DNA from: Peptococcaceae bacterium BICA1-8
GTDB lineage: Bacteria; Bacillota; Peptococcia; Peptococcales; BICA1-8
Assembly (NCBI GenBank): GCA_000802045.1
Contig: JUEF01000094.1
Coordinates: 1-51,828 of the forward strand
Length of the DNA stretch: 51,828 bases
Direction: 5' to 3'
Positions 6,164 through 15,143 of this stretch are shown piece after piece. Numbering within the stretch: position 1 is the stretch's first letter; every line of letters begins with the position of its first letter. Position numbers and translations under genes: made by a program. The notes under the pieces were generated by a model, which did no database searches, had not been told where the DNA came from, and saw only the letters and a program-made list of their open reading frames with translations.

Positions 6164-8332
6164 TTATATGAAAATTCCTATGCCTGTTTCTACAGTAAAT
6201 TCAAGTCCTGTCTTTTCCTTATACATATTTATATCCCTCAACACATATATCCCATCATTAATAACTTCAATCATATTTCCTCCATGCATTTTATCAAACT
6301 CATTTTCATAAACATTTACAGTATAAGGTTGTATAGTTCTTAATATTGACTTATATTCATCTATAAAACGAAGCTTATTTATTAGTTCTTCTGCGTTCTT
6401 ATCAAATCCAATTATTACAGGAATTGTATTTTCATCAATCAATTTAAATTTACTTGCAACTTGCTTGAAGTTAAAGTTAAAATTACACCCTTCTGCACCC
6501 TTCTCCATCTCCTTAAATATATTATTTATATCTAGTCCTTCCTCACCTTCAAAGTTATATAATTCTTCAAAATATAACTTTATGGCCTGTGGAGAAAGAA
6601 TGTCCTCAAATCTTCTCATAATAGTTTTAGCAACTTCAATAGGCCGTTTTATTGAACTCGGCATATTCTTTGTGAAAACGCTTTCAGGCTCAAATACATT
6701 TATTATACCTACTTCTAATTTATTTTCTCTGTTACATCTACCCCCAGCTTGGACAATTGAATCAATTCCAGCCATAGACCTATAAACCAAGGGAAAGTCA
6801 ACATCAACTCCAGCCTCAATTAATTGAGTAGACACAACTTTACAAGGCATTTCATCCTCTAATCTTTGTTTAATTTTATCAAGCACTTCATTCCTATGTT
6901 TAGGACACATTCTTGTGGATAAATGAAATGCTCCCTCACCACTTAGTTTTGAATATATTTGTATCGCGTGCTTTTTACTATTAACTATACATAGGGCTTG
7001 ATTGCAGTTGTTGAGTTCCTCTGCTATTTGAGCTACTTCCATCTTTCCTCTATTAACAACTTTTGTTCTTCTAAAAAATTCATATAGTAATTCAGTATTT
7101 TCACATATTTCATTTATACTTATTTCTTTTGGGAATCTATCCTTCAAGGATGGCTGTGTAGCACTACATAATACACATGAGGACTTATAATTAATTACTA
7201 ATTCTGAAATAGACATAAGGCAAGGTGTTAGGAATTGAGTGGGTATCATTTGGGCTTCATCAAAAATAATTACACTATTTGTAATATTATGGAGTTTTCT
7301 GCATCTTGAAGACTTATTTGCAAACAAAGATTCGAAAAATTGAACATTTGTAGTTACGACAATGGGTATATCCCAATTTTCAGAGGATAATTTTAGTTTA
7401 TGAAATATTAAATCTTCTTCATTCTTAAAATCAAAATTAGAGTGATGTTCTAGTACATTCGCTTGCCCTAATATATCTTTAAAAATTTTTCCAGTTTGCT
7501 CTATTATACTTGTATATGGAATCACATAAATAATTCTATCCATGCCATGCTCAAGTACATGATTAATGGCAAAGGCAAGTGATGAAATAGTTTTACCCCC
7601 ACCCGTAGGTACTGTAAGGGTAAATAAACCTTTTTCATTCGTTGATTTTTCAATACAATCATTGAGAATTTCGGCTCTTTTTTTATTTATTTCCCGTTCT
7701 TTATTTTTAAATTTTGCAATATACCTATTCAATTTCTTATTAAATAATTTATAGTCATAATTAACACTTCTATCAACCTTATTAATACTCATAAACAATT
7801 CGGTATCTAAAAAATCAGAATCTACCAAGCATGAATATATCATTCTTATGTAAAAAGATAGTGAAAATCCACCTTTATTTAAAGGTCTTATATTTGGAAC
7901 CTTACCAGATAAAAAATCAACAATATTAATCTCTTTCTCAAAATATGAATAATCAGGAAGTTGTTTTGCTCTTTTTAATCGGCCATTTAATGTTACCTCA
8001 GTGGCAGTATCACTCTTATTACCACCATCTGGCAGCCCACCATGATGACCTGCAATGCAATATGCCAGCAATTTACCAAATAAATCGACCTTTCTATTTA
8101 TTTCAATTGCCCCAGCTGTAGAATGATCTACCCTGGCGTTAGAAGAATTTATTATTTTATTTTGAAAATCCGTTGAGTACTTTCCTATATCATGCAACAA
8201 TCCACAGATATATGCATAATCACCATTATCAAAACTATTACCAAAATCCTTCGCTTTATTAGCAGTACATTCTAAATGTTTTTTTATACTTTGAGTTTTA
8301 GAATCATTTTCTCGCTTATGTGCTATATACAT
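6164..8332 (-). CDS. cas3: CRISPR-associated nuclease-helicase Cas3 (type I-C)
   Basis: The product is 722 aa with an N-terminal HD nuclease fused to an SF2 helicase. HD ligands: His47-Asp48 (LLHDIGKYS), Asp69-His70 and His96-His97 (AGHHGG). Helicase: Walker A TGGGKT (about 243-248), Walker B DEAQ (358-361), SAT (390-392), motif VI QAGGRCNRE (528-536). Cas3 degrades DNA once Cascade has formed a full R-loop. The N-terminus MYIAHKRE fits the family. It is separated from cas5c by about 240 nt holding the crRNA-like unit, so it appears to be transcribed separately from the Cascade operon. All motifs are intact. Confidence 0.96.
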   Translation of the reverse strand: MYIAHKRENDSKTQSIKKHLECTANKAKDFGNSFDNGDYAYICGLLHDIGKYSTDFQNKIINSSNARVDHSTAGAIEINRKVDLFGKLLAYCIAGHHGGLPDGGNKSDTATEVTLNGRLKRAKQLPDYSYFEKEINIVDFLSGKVPNIRPLNKGGFSLSFYIRMIYSCLVDSDFLDTELFMSINKVDRSVNYDYKLFNKKLNRYIAKFKNKEREINKKRAEILNDCIEKSTNEKGLFTLTVPTGGGKTISSLAFAINHVLEHGMDRIIYVIPYTSIIEQTGKIFKDILGQANVLEHHSNFDFKNEEDLIFHKLKLSSENWDIPIVVTTNVQFFESLFANKSSRCRKLHNITNSVIIFDEAQMIPTQFLTPCLMSISELVINYKSSCVLCSATQPSLKDRFPKEISINEICENTELLYEFFRRTKVVNRGKMEVAQIAEELNNCNQALCIVNSKKHAIQIYSKLSGEGAFHLSTRMCPKHRNEVLDKIKQRLEDEMPCKVVSTQLIEAGVDVDFPLVYRSMAGIDSIVQAGGRCNRENKLEVGIINVFEPESVFTKNMPSSIKRPIEVAKTIMRRFEDILSPQAIKLYFEELYNFEGEEGLDINNIFKEMEKGAEGCNFNFNFKQVASKFKLIDENTIPVIIGFDKNAEELINKLRFIDEYKSILRTIQPYTVNVYENEFDKMHGGNMIEVINDGIYVLRDINMYKEKTGLEFTVETGIGIFI

Positions 8333-8638
8333 AATATGTGTTCTCTCCCTCTCTCCATATGGAACTATAAGTTTTTGCCACCTTGCGTAATCTTCAGATG
8401 AAACTCATTGTATTTCATTATCAATCTAAATCCCCTAATTTCTATTTATTATTCCATGTTAATACATTTCCATTATATTTATCTATTACGACAAATTATT
8501 GCCATATCCTGTAATTATATAAAATAATTTAATAAAAATATCTCATTTCTCTAAATATAACAAAAGCTAATGACAACAGTCTGTCATTAGCTTTTGTTAT
8601 ACTGAAAACAATTTCGCATATTTTAAGTTTTTTTACCC
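8333..8638. other. Intergenic region upstream of cas3
   Basis: This 306-bp AT-rich gap holds the cas3 upstream region and the terminator of the next gene (8556-8601). A TATAAT reads leftward at 8477-8472, without a clear -35. The cas3 ATG has only a loose purine-rich stretch (GGGAGAG) upstream. I see no gene and no copy of the degenerate repeat here. Confidence 0.5.
8556..8601 (-). terminator. Strong hairpin terminator after the Smr-like gene
   Basis: A perfect 20-bp inverted repeat (8556-8575 and 8582-8601) with a 6-nt loop lies just past the stop of the leftward gene at 8639. The distal arm ends TTTTGTTATA on either strand, so it could act in both directions. Confidence 0.75.
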
Positions 8639-8983
8639 TTATCTCAAAATAACCACAGTAACACCATCATTATTGGCGATGCTCTGTTCATAATTTTCTA
8701 AAGACTTGCACATAGCAAGTATCTCCTTTTTCCTATCAAGCCAGTGCTCCCCGCCAACATATATCTTAACAATGCCTCTCATGCTATTCTCACTAAGGCA
8801 TTTTTTTACTGCGTTTTTAATGCTTCCGCCCACACCAGAGGCACCATAGCCATGAATCAGAATAACAGCTTTACCGCCCTGCCTCTTGTGGGTGGTTAAA
8901 GAATTTTTCATTCTTTGCAATGCAACATCTACTGTGGGCATACCGTATTCTAAATTAACTTCAACAACCTTTTTATTGTTCAA
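8639..8983 (-). CDS. Small Smr/MutS2-C-terminal-like domain protein
   Basis: The product is 114 aa. The core AVILIHGYGASGVGGSIKNA resembles the Smr fold motif (L-H-G-x-G-x-G), normally a nucleic-acid nicking or binding domain found alone or at the end of MutS2. The flanking beta strands (KVVEVNLEYGMP and RGIVKIYVGG) fit that fold. The start is TTG at 8983, with AGGTGA upstream. It is followed by a strong terminator and preceded by ydbC at 9010, so the two may be cotranscribed. The family call comes from the motif only; the exact role is unknown. Confidence 0.55.
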   Translation of the reverse strand: MNNKKVVEVNLEYGMPTVDVALQRMKNSLTTHKRQGGKAVILIHGYGASGVGGSIKNAVKKCLSENSMRGIVKIYVGGEHWLDRKKEILAMCKSLENYEQSIANNDGVTVVILR

Positions 8984-9009
8984 AGTGGTTCACCTATCTC
9001 TACTTATTC

Positions 9010-9231
9010 TTATAAATCCAGCTCATTTAAAATATCTCTTAGTTTCTTTAACTCTGCAGCACTTAATGTGATGCCCTTGCCCATCTTCGAATGATCAGGA
9101 GACCAATCCCGCAAATCATACTTTGGTTCCTTTTCGTTCCAGCTAACCAGGTTGAGTTCTTTACTCCAGCCTTTAGTTGATTCTGAGATACTTCCCAGGG
9201 CTTCTTTGATTTCAAATTTAATTTCCGCCAT
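9010..9231 (-). CDS. ydbC: YdbC-like PC4-fold single-stranded-DNA-binding protein
   Basis: The product is 73 aa, full length for the family. The sequence pattern (KFEIKEALGSIS, KGWSKELNLVSWN, KYDLRDWSPDHSKMGKGITLS) is diagnostic of the YdbC/PC4 group, small dimeric proteins that bind single-stranded DNA or RNA. AAAGGAG lies at the correct distance before the ATG. It lies between the iron-sulfur gene and the Smr-like gene, all leftward. Its cellular role in Firmicutes is poorly known. Confidence 0.85.
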   Translation of the reverse strand: MAEIKFEIKEALGSISESTKGWSKELNLVSWNEKEPKYDLRDWSPDHSKMGKGITLSAAELKKLRDILNELDL

Positions 9232-9287
9232 ATTATTTACTCCTTTAAATTAATTATCCTGAAACCTGCTAGATTATTTTCTCCTTT

Positions 9288-10250
9288 TTACACAGCTTTA
9301 AATCGCTCCTGCAAACTAACAAAATTGTTTTGTGAAAATGGGCATTCCTTAACACAAATTGTACACCCTTGCTGCTTTACAAAAACAGGCAAGCATTTTT
9401 CTCTCACAATATGGGTTTTTCGCCCTGAATTATGTTCAATAGGCCCCTCAAGAATAGCCTGTGACGGGCACTTTTTTATACATTTTCCGCATTTGTCACA
9501 GAATTTCCCAATCCAGGAATGCTCATTGCCTTTTGCAATAGGAAGATTATCAATATTTGCAAATATAGCTGCAATTCTTTGCCGTGGTCCAAACTGCGGG
9601 GTTATTAAAAGACCATGTCTGCCAAACCATCCCATTCCCGCTTCTACGGCAAGGGGTGGATATAACACCAATCCCCCCAGTGGATGACTTGCTTGAGCTT
9701 GGAATCCCATTTCCCTTAATTTTCCTGTTAATATATTTGTAGTTATACCTAATGTATCATAAGTGGACATAACCATTTTAAATGTTTCTATACTTGGCGC
9801 GTTCATGATGGCTTGTTTATCCATTTCCATTATTAAGACAATAGCTGTATCATATAAAACTGCTCTGTCCTTGAAAATCAAATGAGGGGGCAGCTTTGTA
9901 TATCCAATAGCACCTATGCCGTTTGATTTTGCAAACTCTTCGAATTCTTTTAATTTATCATCTTCAATGTAGGGTTGGCCTACCTTTGGATTATCTTCAA
10001 TACTTTTTATAGCTTTCATTCCTTGAGCTATGCATGACCTTAAACTATGCCCAACAATAGAAATATTCTTTAGGCTAAAAGGTATTTCTTCACCACTTGG
10101 AAATTTTTCAGGATTTGGCCAACTCTTTTCCGGTGAACCTTCAACAGATTTGTAGACATTATCAAGTGACGTAAGTGAACGTTCCAATGCGAACCAGCTT
10201 GTAACCCTATGCTTAATTATTCTGAGGATTCCTTTTTCAATAATGTTCAT
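9288..10250 (-). CDS. Double 4Fe-4S protein related to QueG / corrinoid-dependent reductases
   Basis: The product is 320 aa. The C-terminal third carries two ferredoxin-type clusters (CDKCGKCIKKCP near residue 250 and CTICVKECP near 297). Ahead of them is the segment GMGWFGRHGLLITPQFGPRQR, typical of the QueG (epoxyqueuosine reductase)/reductive-dehalogenase accessory fold, which in QueG binds cobalamin. The N-terminal 100 residues do not look like QueG, so I do not call it queG. It is probably a cytoplasmic redox enzyme of unknown substrate. GGAGGT precedes the ATG; the gene is complete. Confidence 0.7.
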   Translation of the reverse strand: MNIIEKGILRIIKHRVTSWFALERSLTSLDNVYKSVEGSPEKSWPNPEKFPSGEEIPFSLKNISIVGHSLRSCIAQGMKAIKSIEDNPKVGQPYIEDDKLKEFEEFAKSNGIGAIGYTKLPPHLIFKDRAVLYDTAIVLIMEMDKQAIMNAPSIETFKMVMSTYDTLGITTNILTGKLREMGFQAQASHPLGGLVLYPPLAVEAGMGWFGRHGLLITPQFGPRQRIAAIFANIDNLPIAKGNEHSWIGKFCDKCGKCIKKCPSQAILEGPIEHNSGRKTHIVREKCLPVFVKQQGCTICVKECPFSQNNFVSLQERFKAV

Positions 10251-10365
10251 TGGGCACCTCCATTTTCTTCATCATTTAAATTATTACTAGTAATATCCAA
10301 CTCTTTCGAAGGGGCTTGGCACGATGCCTAGTTCATCAGTTCCATTATAATTGGCAAAACTATAT

Positions 10366-10398
10366 AAGGGAAGGTAATCTGTTACAATCCCTTCCCTT
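10366..10398. terminator. Terminator hairpin between the MOSC and iron-sulfur genes
   Basis: AAGGGAAGG (10366-10374) pairs with CCTTCCCTT (10390-10398). T tracts are short on both sides (TTTT on the plus strand; TTATATA on the minus), so it may be a weak bidirectional terminator for the leftward MOSC gene. Confidence 0.5.
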
Positions 10399-10459
10399 TT
10401 AATAAATATCACTATTATTTTTTCTTTATATATATAGCTTGTGTTAATAAATTATTGAA

Positions 10460-10897
10460 TTATATTATTTCTACAGAATCTCCTTTCGTTATTTTACCAC
10501 CTTTTATAACTTTACAAAATAGACCTTCCCTTGGCAAAAGGCTTACTCCAAAGGTTCTGCTAACAATACTCGGATGATCCTCTTTGCCAATCTGAGTTAC
10601 CTGCAGGATTACATCTTTATCCAATTTGAGTTTGCTACCAGCCATCAGATTAGATAAATCTAACCCTTCAATTAGAATATTCTCCGCAAAGTCACCGGGC
10701 TTTGCATTTAAATGATGTTCATTATTGACCTTTTGAACACTAGCCCAATTAAGGCATGTAATCTGTCGGTCCCAGTCACCTGCGTGTCCATCTTTTTCAA
10801 TTCCATAGTTTTCTATGATATTTGCTTCAAAAACTTCTTTTTTAAGTTGCCCTCTTTCAGGACTAATAGCTATAGCATAGATTGTACCTTCGTTCAT
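10460..10897 (-). CDS. MOSC-domain protein (molybdenum-cofactor/sulfur-carrier fold)
   Basis: The product is 145 aa. MOSC domains bind molybdenum cofactor or carry sulfur; stand-alone versions of this length occur in many anaerobes. Visible landmarks are GIEKDGHAGDWDRQIT (residues about 32-47), CLNWASV, PGDFAENILIEGLDL and the C-terminal RTFGVSLLPREGLFCKV. The nearly invariant cysteine of MOSC is probably the one in EGLFCKV. I start at the ATG at 10897, 8 nt from AGGAG; an ATG two codons earlier is too close to that site. The gene stands alone. Confidence 0.85.
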   Translation of the reverse strand: MNEGTIYAIAISPERGQLKKEVFEANIIENYGIEKDGHAGDWDRQITCLNWASVQKVNNEHHLNAKPGDFAENILIEGLDLSNLMAGSKLKLDKDVILQVTQIGKEDHPSIVSRTFGVSLLPREGLFCKVIKGGKITKGDSVEII

Positions 10898-11096
10898 CAA
10901 CATAACTCCTTTAATTCCGTCTCATCATGGTGGATATATACTTTATTAGTAATAGACATATGCCCTTTTCAATTTTATTATATACCGTTTTAAATACATA
11001 TCAATAATGAATTTCAAAAACCCTGCAACCAGTAAAAATCCCCCATTGAGAATAAACTTCTTTCGTAATCATAAGTCGCTCTATCTAAGCTAATAT

Positions 11097-13346
11097 CTAT
11101 TCCATTCCTGATTTTAAGGCTTCACTCATAGAAACTGTATTAACTTTTTTCCTACACAGCAGCTTCGACAACTCATATGTCAACATCACAACGATAAAAC
11201 CTATTAGAATGTAAGGCAGATCAATCCTCAGTGGCGGCAACGTCAGACCAACGCTGTCTTCCATTGATTGAACTAATACCCCTATTCCTGCAAAAGTAAG
11301 GGGAATGCCAATAATATATCCAATCACAACAACGATAGTTGAGCTATTTAGAATCAATGAATTGATTTCCTTCTTGCGGTAACCAAAAATCTTCATGAGG
11401 GAAATGATGTTCCTATTCTCTTCAACGATTAACGAGGTTACAACATAAATGACAATCGTTCCTATAATAAATGCTATCGTCGCTAGACCACCGATCATTG
11501 ACTGTGTAGGCGCAAGGGCCTCTCTAACTGCAGCTAATTTATCGTCCAACGACACAACGCTGTATGATTGGTTTTCGGGAATATCCAACAGCTCATTACT
11601 AAATGCTTCCATATAGCTTCCTTCGGGCATCTCAAATTTTTGATTAAAATCCTTCAGCGGCATGAAAATAAATTTGCCCACATAGGTCTCAGCGATGCTG
11701 TCGATCCTCACCGAAAATATGTGCCCATCCAGTTTCCTGACAATATCTACGGTATCACCCTGCTTTAACTTCAACTGATTGGCAATGGGTTTCGTTATTA
11801 CGACCTGGTTGGTACTCAACGGAGCACCAGATTCATCTACAAGGGTAACCATAGCAGAATCCGGCATGATGCCAGTGACGTAAAAATCATTTTTGGCATC
11901 AGCCTCCGAAAGGAATAACGATGCTGAGAAGGGTTCAGCGCCCGCCGGCAGCGACTCATAGCGCAGGTCTTCGAACTTATACTCGTACTTGAAAGTGTAC
12001 ACGCCTGTGTCTGTAAGCATGTTATCAAAACCACTTTTAAGGGTAAAGCCCCAAAGTAAAAGCATTGTCGCTACGGCAACGCCAAAGAGTAGGAAAGCAA
12101 GCCGGGACAAGCTTCTCAGTTGTTCCCTAATTTTGAACTTTGTCGGGAATTTCAGTTTTTCAAGCTTAAGCACACGCTCCAAAAAATTGACCTTGCTCTT
12201 TTCTTTGTTGCCTCTCATCAGTTCGACCGGTGATTGCCTCAGCTCTTTTCGTATGATAAAGTAGCCGCTGCATCCGAGGAAGAGAATGGGCAGCAGAAAG
12301 CTAATAATCATCCTAATCGGATTAAGCTCGATTCCAGTCAGAGGCATAATAAAAGCAGTAAGCATGAACGATACCATTGCACGTACCGGAAATACACCAA
12401 GAATGGTCCCGATGATGCCTCCGATAATAGCTATCAGGAGTGGAAACGTCAAGTAATGACGATATATTTCCTTTCTTCTATACCCTAAGGCATACAATGC
12501 GCCGATAATCACGGATTCGCGATTGATCAATCTCCGAATAACGTTGCTGATTAAAATAACAGCCAGCAACAGAATCGCAGTAGGTACGCCCTTACTCACT
12601 AGATTGAGGATATCAACCTCCGCAGCGACGATATTGACCCGCTTATTATCTTCGATATCTGTCCATTGTACAATATCGATACCTCGGCTCTTCAAAAGCT
12701 CTCTGAATTGGATTGACTGAGCACGAGGGTTTTGATCGACATTGTTGAACTTCACCGCAAAGAAGCTGTTTCCTTGTTCAAAGGCGGCAAAATCCTCCTT
12801 GCTGATTACTGCGGTGCCAAAGCCTGGCAATGGCATCATCATTTCTTCTGACTTTAGTGGATATATATAATTCGGCAGTGCCATAAAACCAACAACTGTA
12901 AAGGATTTATCCAATATCGTCAGCTCATCACCGATTTTATATTCGTTTGCAGCAGCAAAAACTGGACTGAGGAGTATATCGCCTCTGCCACTTAATTCTT
13001 TACCGTCAACGATTGCCGGGAGGTTGACCCTATCATTCTTACTAAAGATACGCAACGTTTCCCCTTCTGAAACCGTAAAGTCGAAAGTCATACCTTCTTC
13101 AATCACCGCATTGGCTGCCGATTCAAGCTCCTGCAAGTTGCCGATGCTTTTATCCGTTTTGAATGAAGCATCTTCCTGCACATATCCGTCTTGAAATTCA
13201 TTTGCCAGCCTCTCAAAATTACCAGCAAACTGGCTCATCAAGGTAAACGTAAAGCAGCTAAATATTATCAGCAGAATCGATCCAATATACTGTGCTTTGT
13301 TTTCCAGAAGAACACGCTTGATTCTCTTATTAAGCACCATTACCAT
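11097..13346 (-). CDS. FtsX-type ABC transporter permease (large, two FtsX domains)
   Basis: The product is 749 aa with one N-terminal membrane segment (about 17-35), an extracellular domain, three segments (about 255-370), a fourth after residue 415, a second extracellular domain and three C-terminal segments. Each membrane block ends in the FtsX signature of a short helix such as ALGYRRKEIYRHY or IFGYRKKEINSLI. Such proteins pair with LolD-like ATPases and typically expel antimicrobial peptides or lipids or act as mechanotransmitters. It overlaps the ATPase gene by 7 nt. The stretch 11100-14000 looks richer in G+C than its flanks, hinting at horizontal acquisition. Its substrate is unknown. 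Confidence 0.88.
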   Translation of the reverse strand: MVMVLNKRIKRVLLENKAQYIGSILLIIFSCFTFTLMSQFAGNFERLANEFQDGYVQEDASFKTDKSIGNLQELESAANAVIEEGMTFDFTVSEGETLRIFSKNDRVNLPAIVDGKELSGRGDILLSPVFAAANEYKIGDELTILDKSFTVVGFMALPNYIYPLKSEEMMMPLPGFGTAVISKEDFAAFEQGNSFFAVKFNNVDQNPRAQSIQFRELLKSRGIDIVQWTDIEDNKRVNIVAAEVDILNLVSKGVPTAILLLAVILISNVIRRLINRESVIIGALYALGYRRKEIYRHYLTFPLLIAIIGGIIGTILGVFPVRAMVSFMLTAFIMPLTGIELNPIRMIISFLLPILFLGCSGYFIIRKELRQSPVELMRGNKEKSKVNFLERVLKLEKLKFPTKFKIREQLRSLSRLAFLLFGVAVATMLLLWGFTLKSGFDNMLTDTGVYTFKYEYKFEDLRYESLPAGAEPFSASLFLSEADAKNDFYVTGIMPDSAMVTLVDESGAPLSTNQVVITKPIANQLKLKQGDTVDIVRKLDGHIFSVRIDSIAETYVGKFIFMPLKDFNQKFEMPEGSYMEAFSNELLDIPENQSYSVVSLDDKLAAVREALAPTQSMIGGLATIAFIIGTIVIYVVTSLIVEENRNIISLMKIFGYRKKEINSLILNSSTIVVVIGYIIGIPLTFAGIGVLVQSMEDSVGLTLPPLRIDLPYILIGFIVVMLTYELSKLLCRKKVNTVSMSEALKSGME

Positions 13347-14038
13347 TCAATCCTTTCCGCTGGAACAGTAATCTGATTAACTGCTGCTTCTACGATTTCC
13401 CCACTTCGCAACTTAAAAACCCTGTTCGCCATAGCGGCAATTGCAGCATTGTGGGTTATCATCAAAATAGTTGTACCGTATTTTTTATTCACCTGCTGCA
13501 AGAGGAGTAAGATGCTCCGAGATGTAAAGTAATCAAGTGCACCGGTTGGCTCGTCGCAAAGCAGTAACTTGGGATTCTTGACAATTGCTCGGGCAAGGGA
13601 GACACGTTGTTGCTCACCACCACTCAACTCCCTAGGGAAGCGGTGCTTTTTATCCTGCATTTCAACCGCTGCTAAAACTTCGTCAGTGTTTAGAGGTGAT
13701 TTACTAATGTTGGAAACGACTTCAATGTTTTCCCCCACTGTAAGGTTGGGCACCAGGTTATAGAACTGGAAGACAAAACCGATATCCCCACGTCTATAAT
13801 CGGTCAGAGCATCATCGTTCAAATTGTTTACCTCAATCCCGTCAACGATGACCCTTCCACTGTCACCTCGATCAATGCCACCTAGGATATTCATCAGTGT
13901 AGATTTTCCTGAACCTGATGGTCCTAGAATTACACCTATTTCCCCTTTTTCCAGCTTCATCCCGATTCCTTTTAGAACCTCATTTATAACCACTCCCGAT
14001 TTGTAGCTTTTCTTCAAATTTGATATATCAATAAACAT
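13340..14038 (-). CDS. ABC transporter ATP-binding protein (LolD/MacB-like)
   Basis: The product is 232 aa. Walker [10 protein letters not shown] (about 39-47), Q-loop FQFYN, signature [14 protein letters not shown] (about 138-151), Walker [13 protein letters not shown] (about 159-170) and H-loop MITHN are all intact. The family energises FtsX-type permeases by mechanotransmission. It overlaps the permease start, so the pair is coupled, and follows the TetR gene by about 30 nt, making a regulator-ATPase-permease operon. Confidence 0.95.
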   Translation of the reverse strand: MFIDISNLKKSYKSGVVINEVLKGIGMKLEKGEIGVILGPSGSGKSTLMNILGGIDRGDSGRVIVDGIEVNNLNDDALTDYRRGDIGFVFQFYNLVPNLTVGENIEVVSNISKSPLNTDEVLAAVEMQDKKHRFPRELSGGEQQRVSLARAIVKNPKLLLCDEPTGALDYFTSRSILLLLQQVNKKYGTTILMITHNAAIAAMANRVFKLRSGEIVEAAVNQITVPAERIEW

Positions 14039-14067
14039 ATTAATCCTCCTTTTTTTCCGATAGCTAA

Positions 14068-14688
14068 TTAAGAATATTGTTTATAAAAACAGCGTTTCAT
14101 TATGTCAAAATAACTATCCCATTCCTCAAGCTCTTCCATACTGATATCTTCAAAGGAATTTACTTTATTTCTTTGGTGCTCTGCAAAACTTAGTATCGTC
14201 CAACTAATAATGTTAATCGTTTTTTGAATATCAATATCATCACGGAATTTTGTCAAATCTATATTTCTATAACCGCTTTCCAAACCGCTTTCAATGAGAT
14301 GCTTACCTATTTTTTCGATTTCGGATTTCACTTCCGCAGCTTCCTCATGGGCAGTAGTCTTAAGAAAATTAAATGCTTGCGGGAATTTTTTCATAACTTT
14401 TAACTTGATTAATCCTATTTCCCGCATTCTTATAAAAAGATCTGTTTGACTCCAATCCACTTCATCGTAGATTTTATTAATAACCTCAACCACATAATTA
14501 AGCAAAAATAAATACAATCCCCTTTTACTATTAAAATAGTTGAATAAAGATCCTTTAGATATTTCCGCTTCTTTAATAATCTCGTTTGTGGAAGCCTTTT
14601 CATAACCACTTCGTGCAAACTCTTTAAGAGCTGCATTAATAATACGCTCCCGTTTCTCCGCTTCTAAACTATAAAATTTCGAATAAAT
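14068..14688 (-). CDS. TetR-family repressor with apparent non-canonical ATT start
   Basis: The product is about 206 aa. The N-terminal helix-turn-helix reads EKRERIINAALKEFARSGY ... TNEIIKEAEISKGSLFNYF, a clear TetR domain, so the true gene begins well upstream of the first standard start codon (TTG at 14517), which would delete the DNA-binding domain. The open frame reaches a stop just before 14700 and contains no ATG, GTG, TTG or CTG ahead of the domain. The best fit is ATT at 14688 (MYSKFYSLEAEKR), 7 nt after GAGGT; ATC 14691 is possible. A rare start would keep the repressor low. It sits directly before the ABC exporter genes and behind two operator copies, so it probably regulates itself and the exporter. 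Confidence 0.82.
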   Translation of the reverse strand: MYSKFYSLEAEKRERIINAALKEFARSGYEKASTNEIIKEAEISKGSLFNYFNSKRGLYLFLLNYVVEVINKIYDEVDWSQTDLFIRMREIGLIKLKVMKKFPQAFNFLKTTAHEEAAEVKSEIEKIGKHLIESGLESGYRNIDLTKFRDDIDIQKTINIISWTILSFAEHQRNKVNSFEDISMEELEEWDSYFDIMKRCFYKQYS

Positions 14689-14727
14689 GATAACTACCTC
14701 ATTTCTTTGTTAATATAAACTGCCAAA

Positions 14728-14776
14728 TGACCGCTGTGGTCATTCCCATCATATAATAAATGACCACAGCGGTCAA
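14728..14776 (-). promoter_or_regulatory. TetR/ABC operon promoter embedded in two inverted operators
   Basis: Two 17-bp copies of TGACCGCTGTGGTCATT, in opposite orientation (14728-14744 and 14759-14775), flank the promoter; each is itself a near-palindrome (TGACC...GGTCA). On the minus strand TTGACC (14776-14771), a 17-bp spacer and TATGAT (14753-14748) form a near-consensus promoter whose -35 overlaps one operator and whose start region overlaps the other. This is a textbook layout for repression by the TetR protein encoded just downstream. Confidence 0.85.
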
Positions 14777-14845
14777 TGTGCTTTTTTGAGAACTTTTAAA
14801 AATAAAGCTTCTGATTACTAACATAGGCTGTACAGCTCAAACTAC

Positions 14846-14891
14846 AAAAAAAGGTGCAGGTCATGAGGGAAATCTCCCATCAACCTGCACC
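14846..14891 (-). terminator. Intrinsic terminator of the four-gene cassette
   Basis: GGTGCAGGT (14853-14861) pairs with ACCTGCACC (14883-14891), with an inner GGGA/TCCC stem, followed on the minus strand by a run of seven T (14852-14846). It ends transcription of the leftward genes at 14973-16273. Confidence 0.85.
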
Positions 14892-14972
14892 ATCATTCAT
14901 TATATTATTGCGGAACTCTTGACTATGAAATTTAATAATGGGTATCATGCTTACTCTAAATTAAAATTGGCA

Positions 14973-15143
14973 TTACGACCCTTTGATTAAACTATCAAAA
15001 CTATCGTTAGCCTGCTCTAATATTTTTTTGGTTGAAGATGATAATTTCAGGGTGTTAGCTATCTCTTTTCCTGTCTTCTCTAACAACTGTAGATAATTAG
15101 ATACCACAGGACGCAAATCTTTTGGTAGATCAGACTTTCTCAT
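14973..15143 (-). CDS. 56-aa protein, last gene of the cassette
   Basis: A short reading frame beginning with an ATG that overlaps the GIY-YIG-like stop by 4 nt (ATGA) and ending at TAA, 56 aa. The composition is protein-like and helical (MRKSDLPKDLRPVVSNYLQL ... SSTKKILEQANDSFDSLIK). The coupling, terminator placement after it and protein-like sequence argue that it is real. I do not recognise a family; a small regulatory or adaptor protein is possible. Confidence 0.65.
   Translation of the reverse strand: MRKSDLPKDLRPVVSNYLQLLEKTGKEIANTLKLSSSTKKILEQANDSFDSLIKGS

Noticed and set aside
14430-14636. Second minus-strand frame overlapping the TetR gene, suggesting a frameshift
   Set aside because: Reading 14688-14068 in one frame gives an intact TetR protein with normal HTH; the other frame is a shadow.
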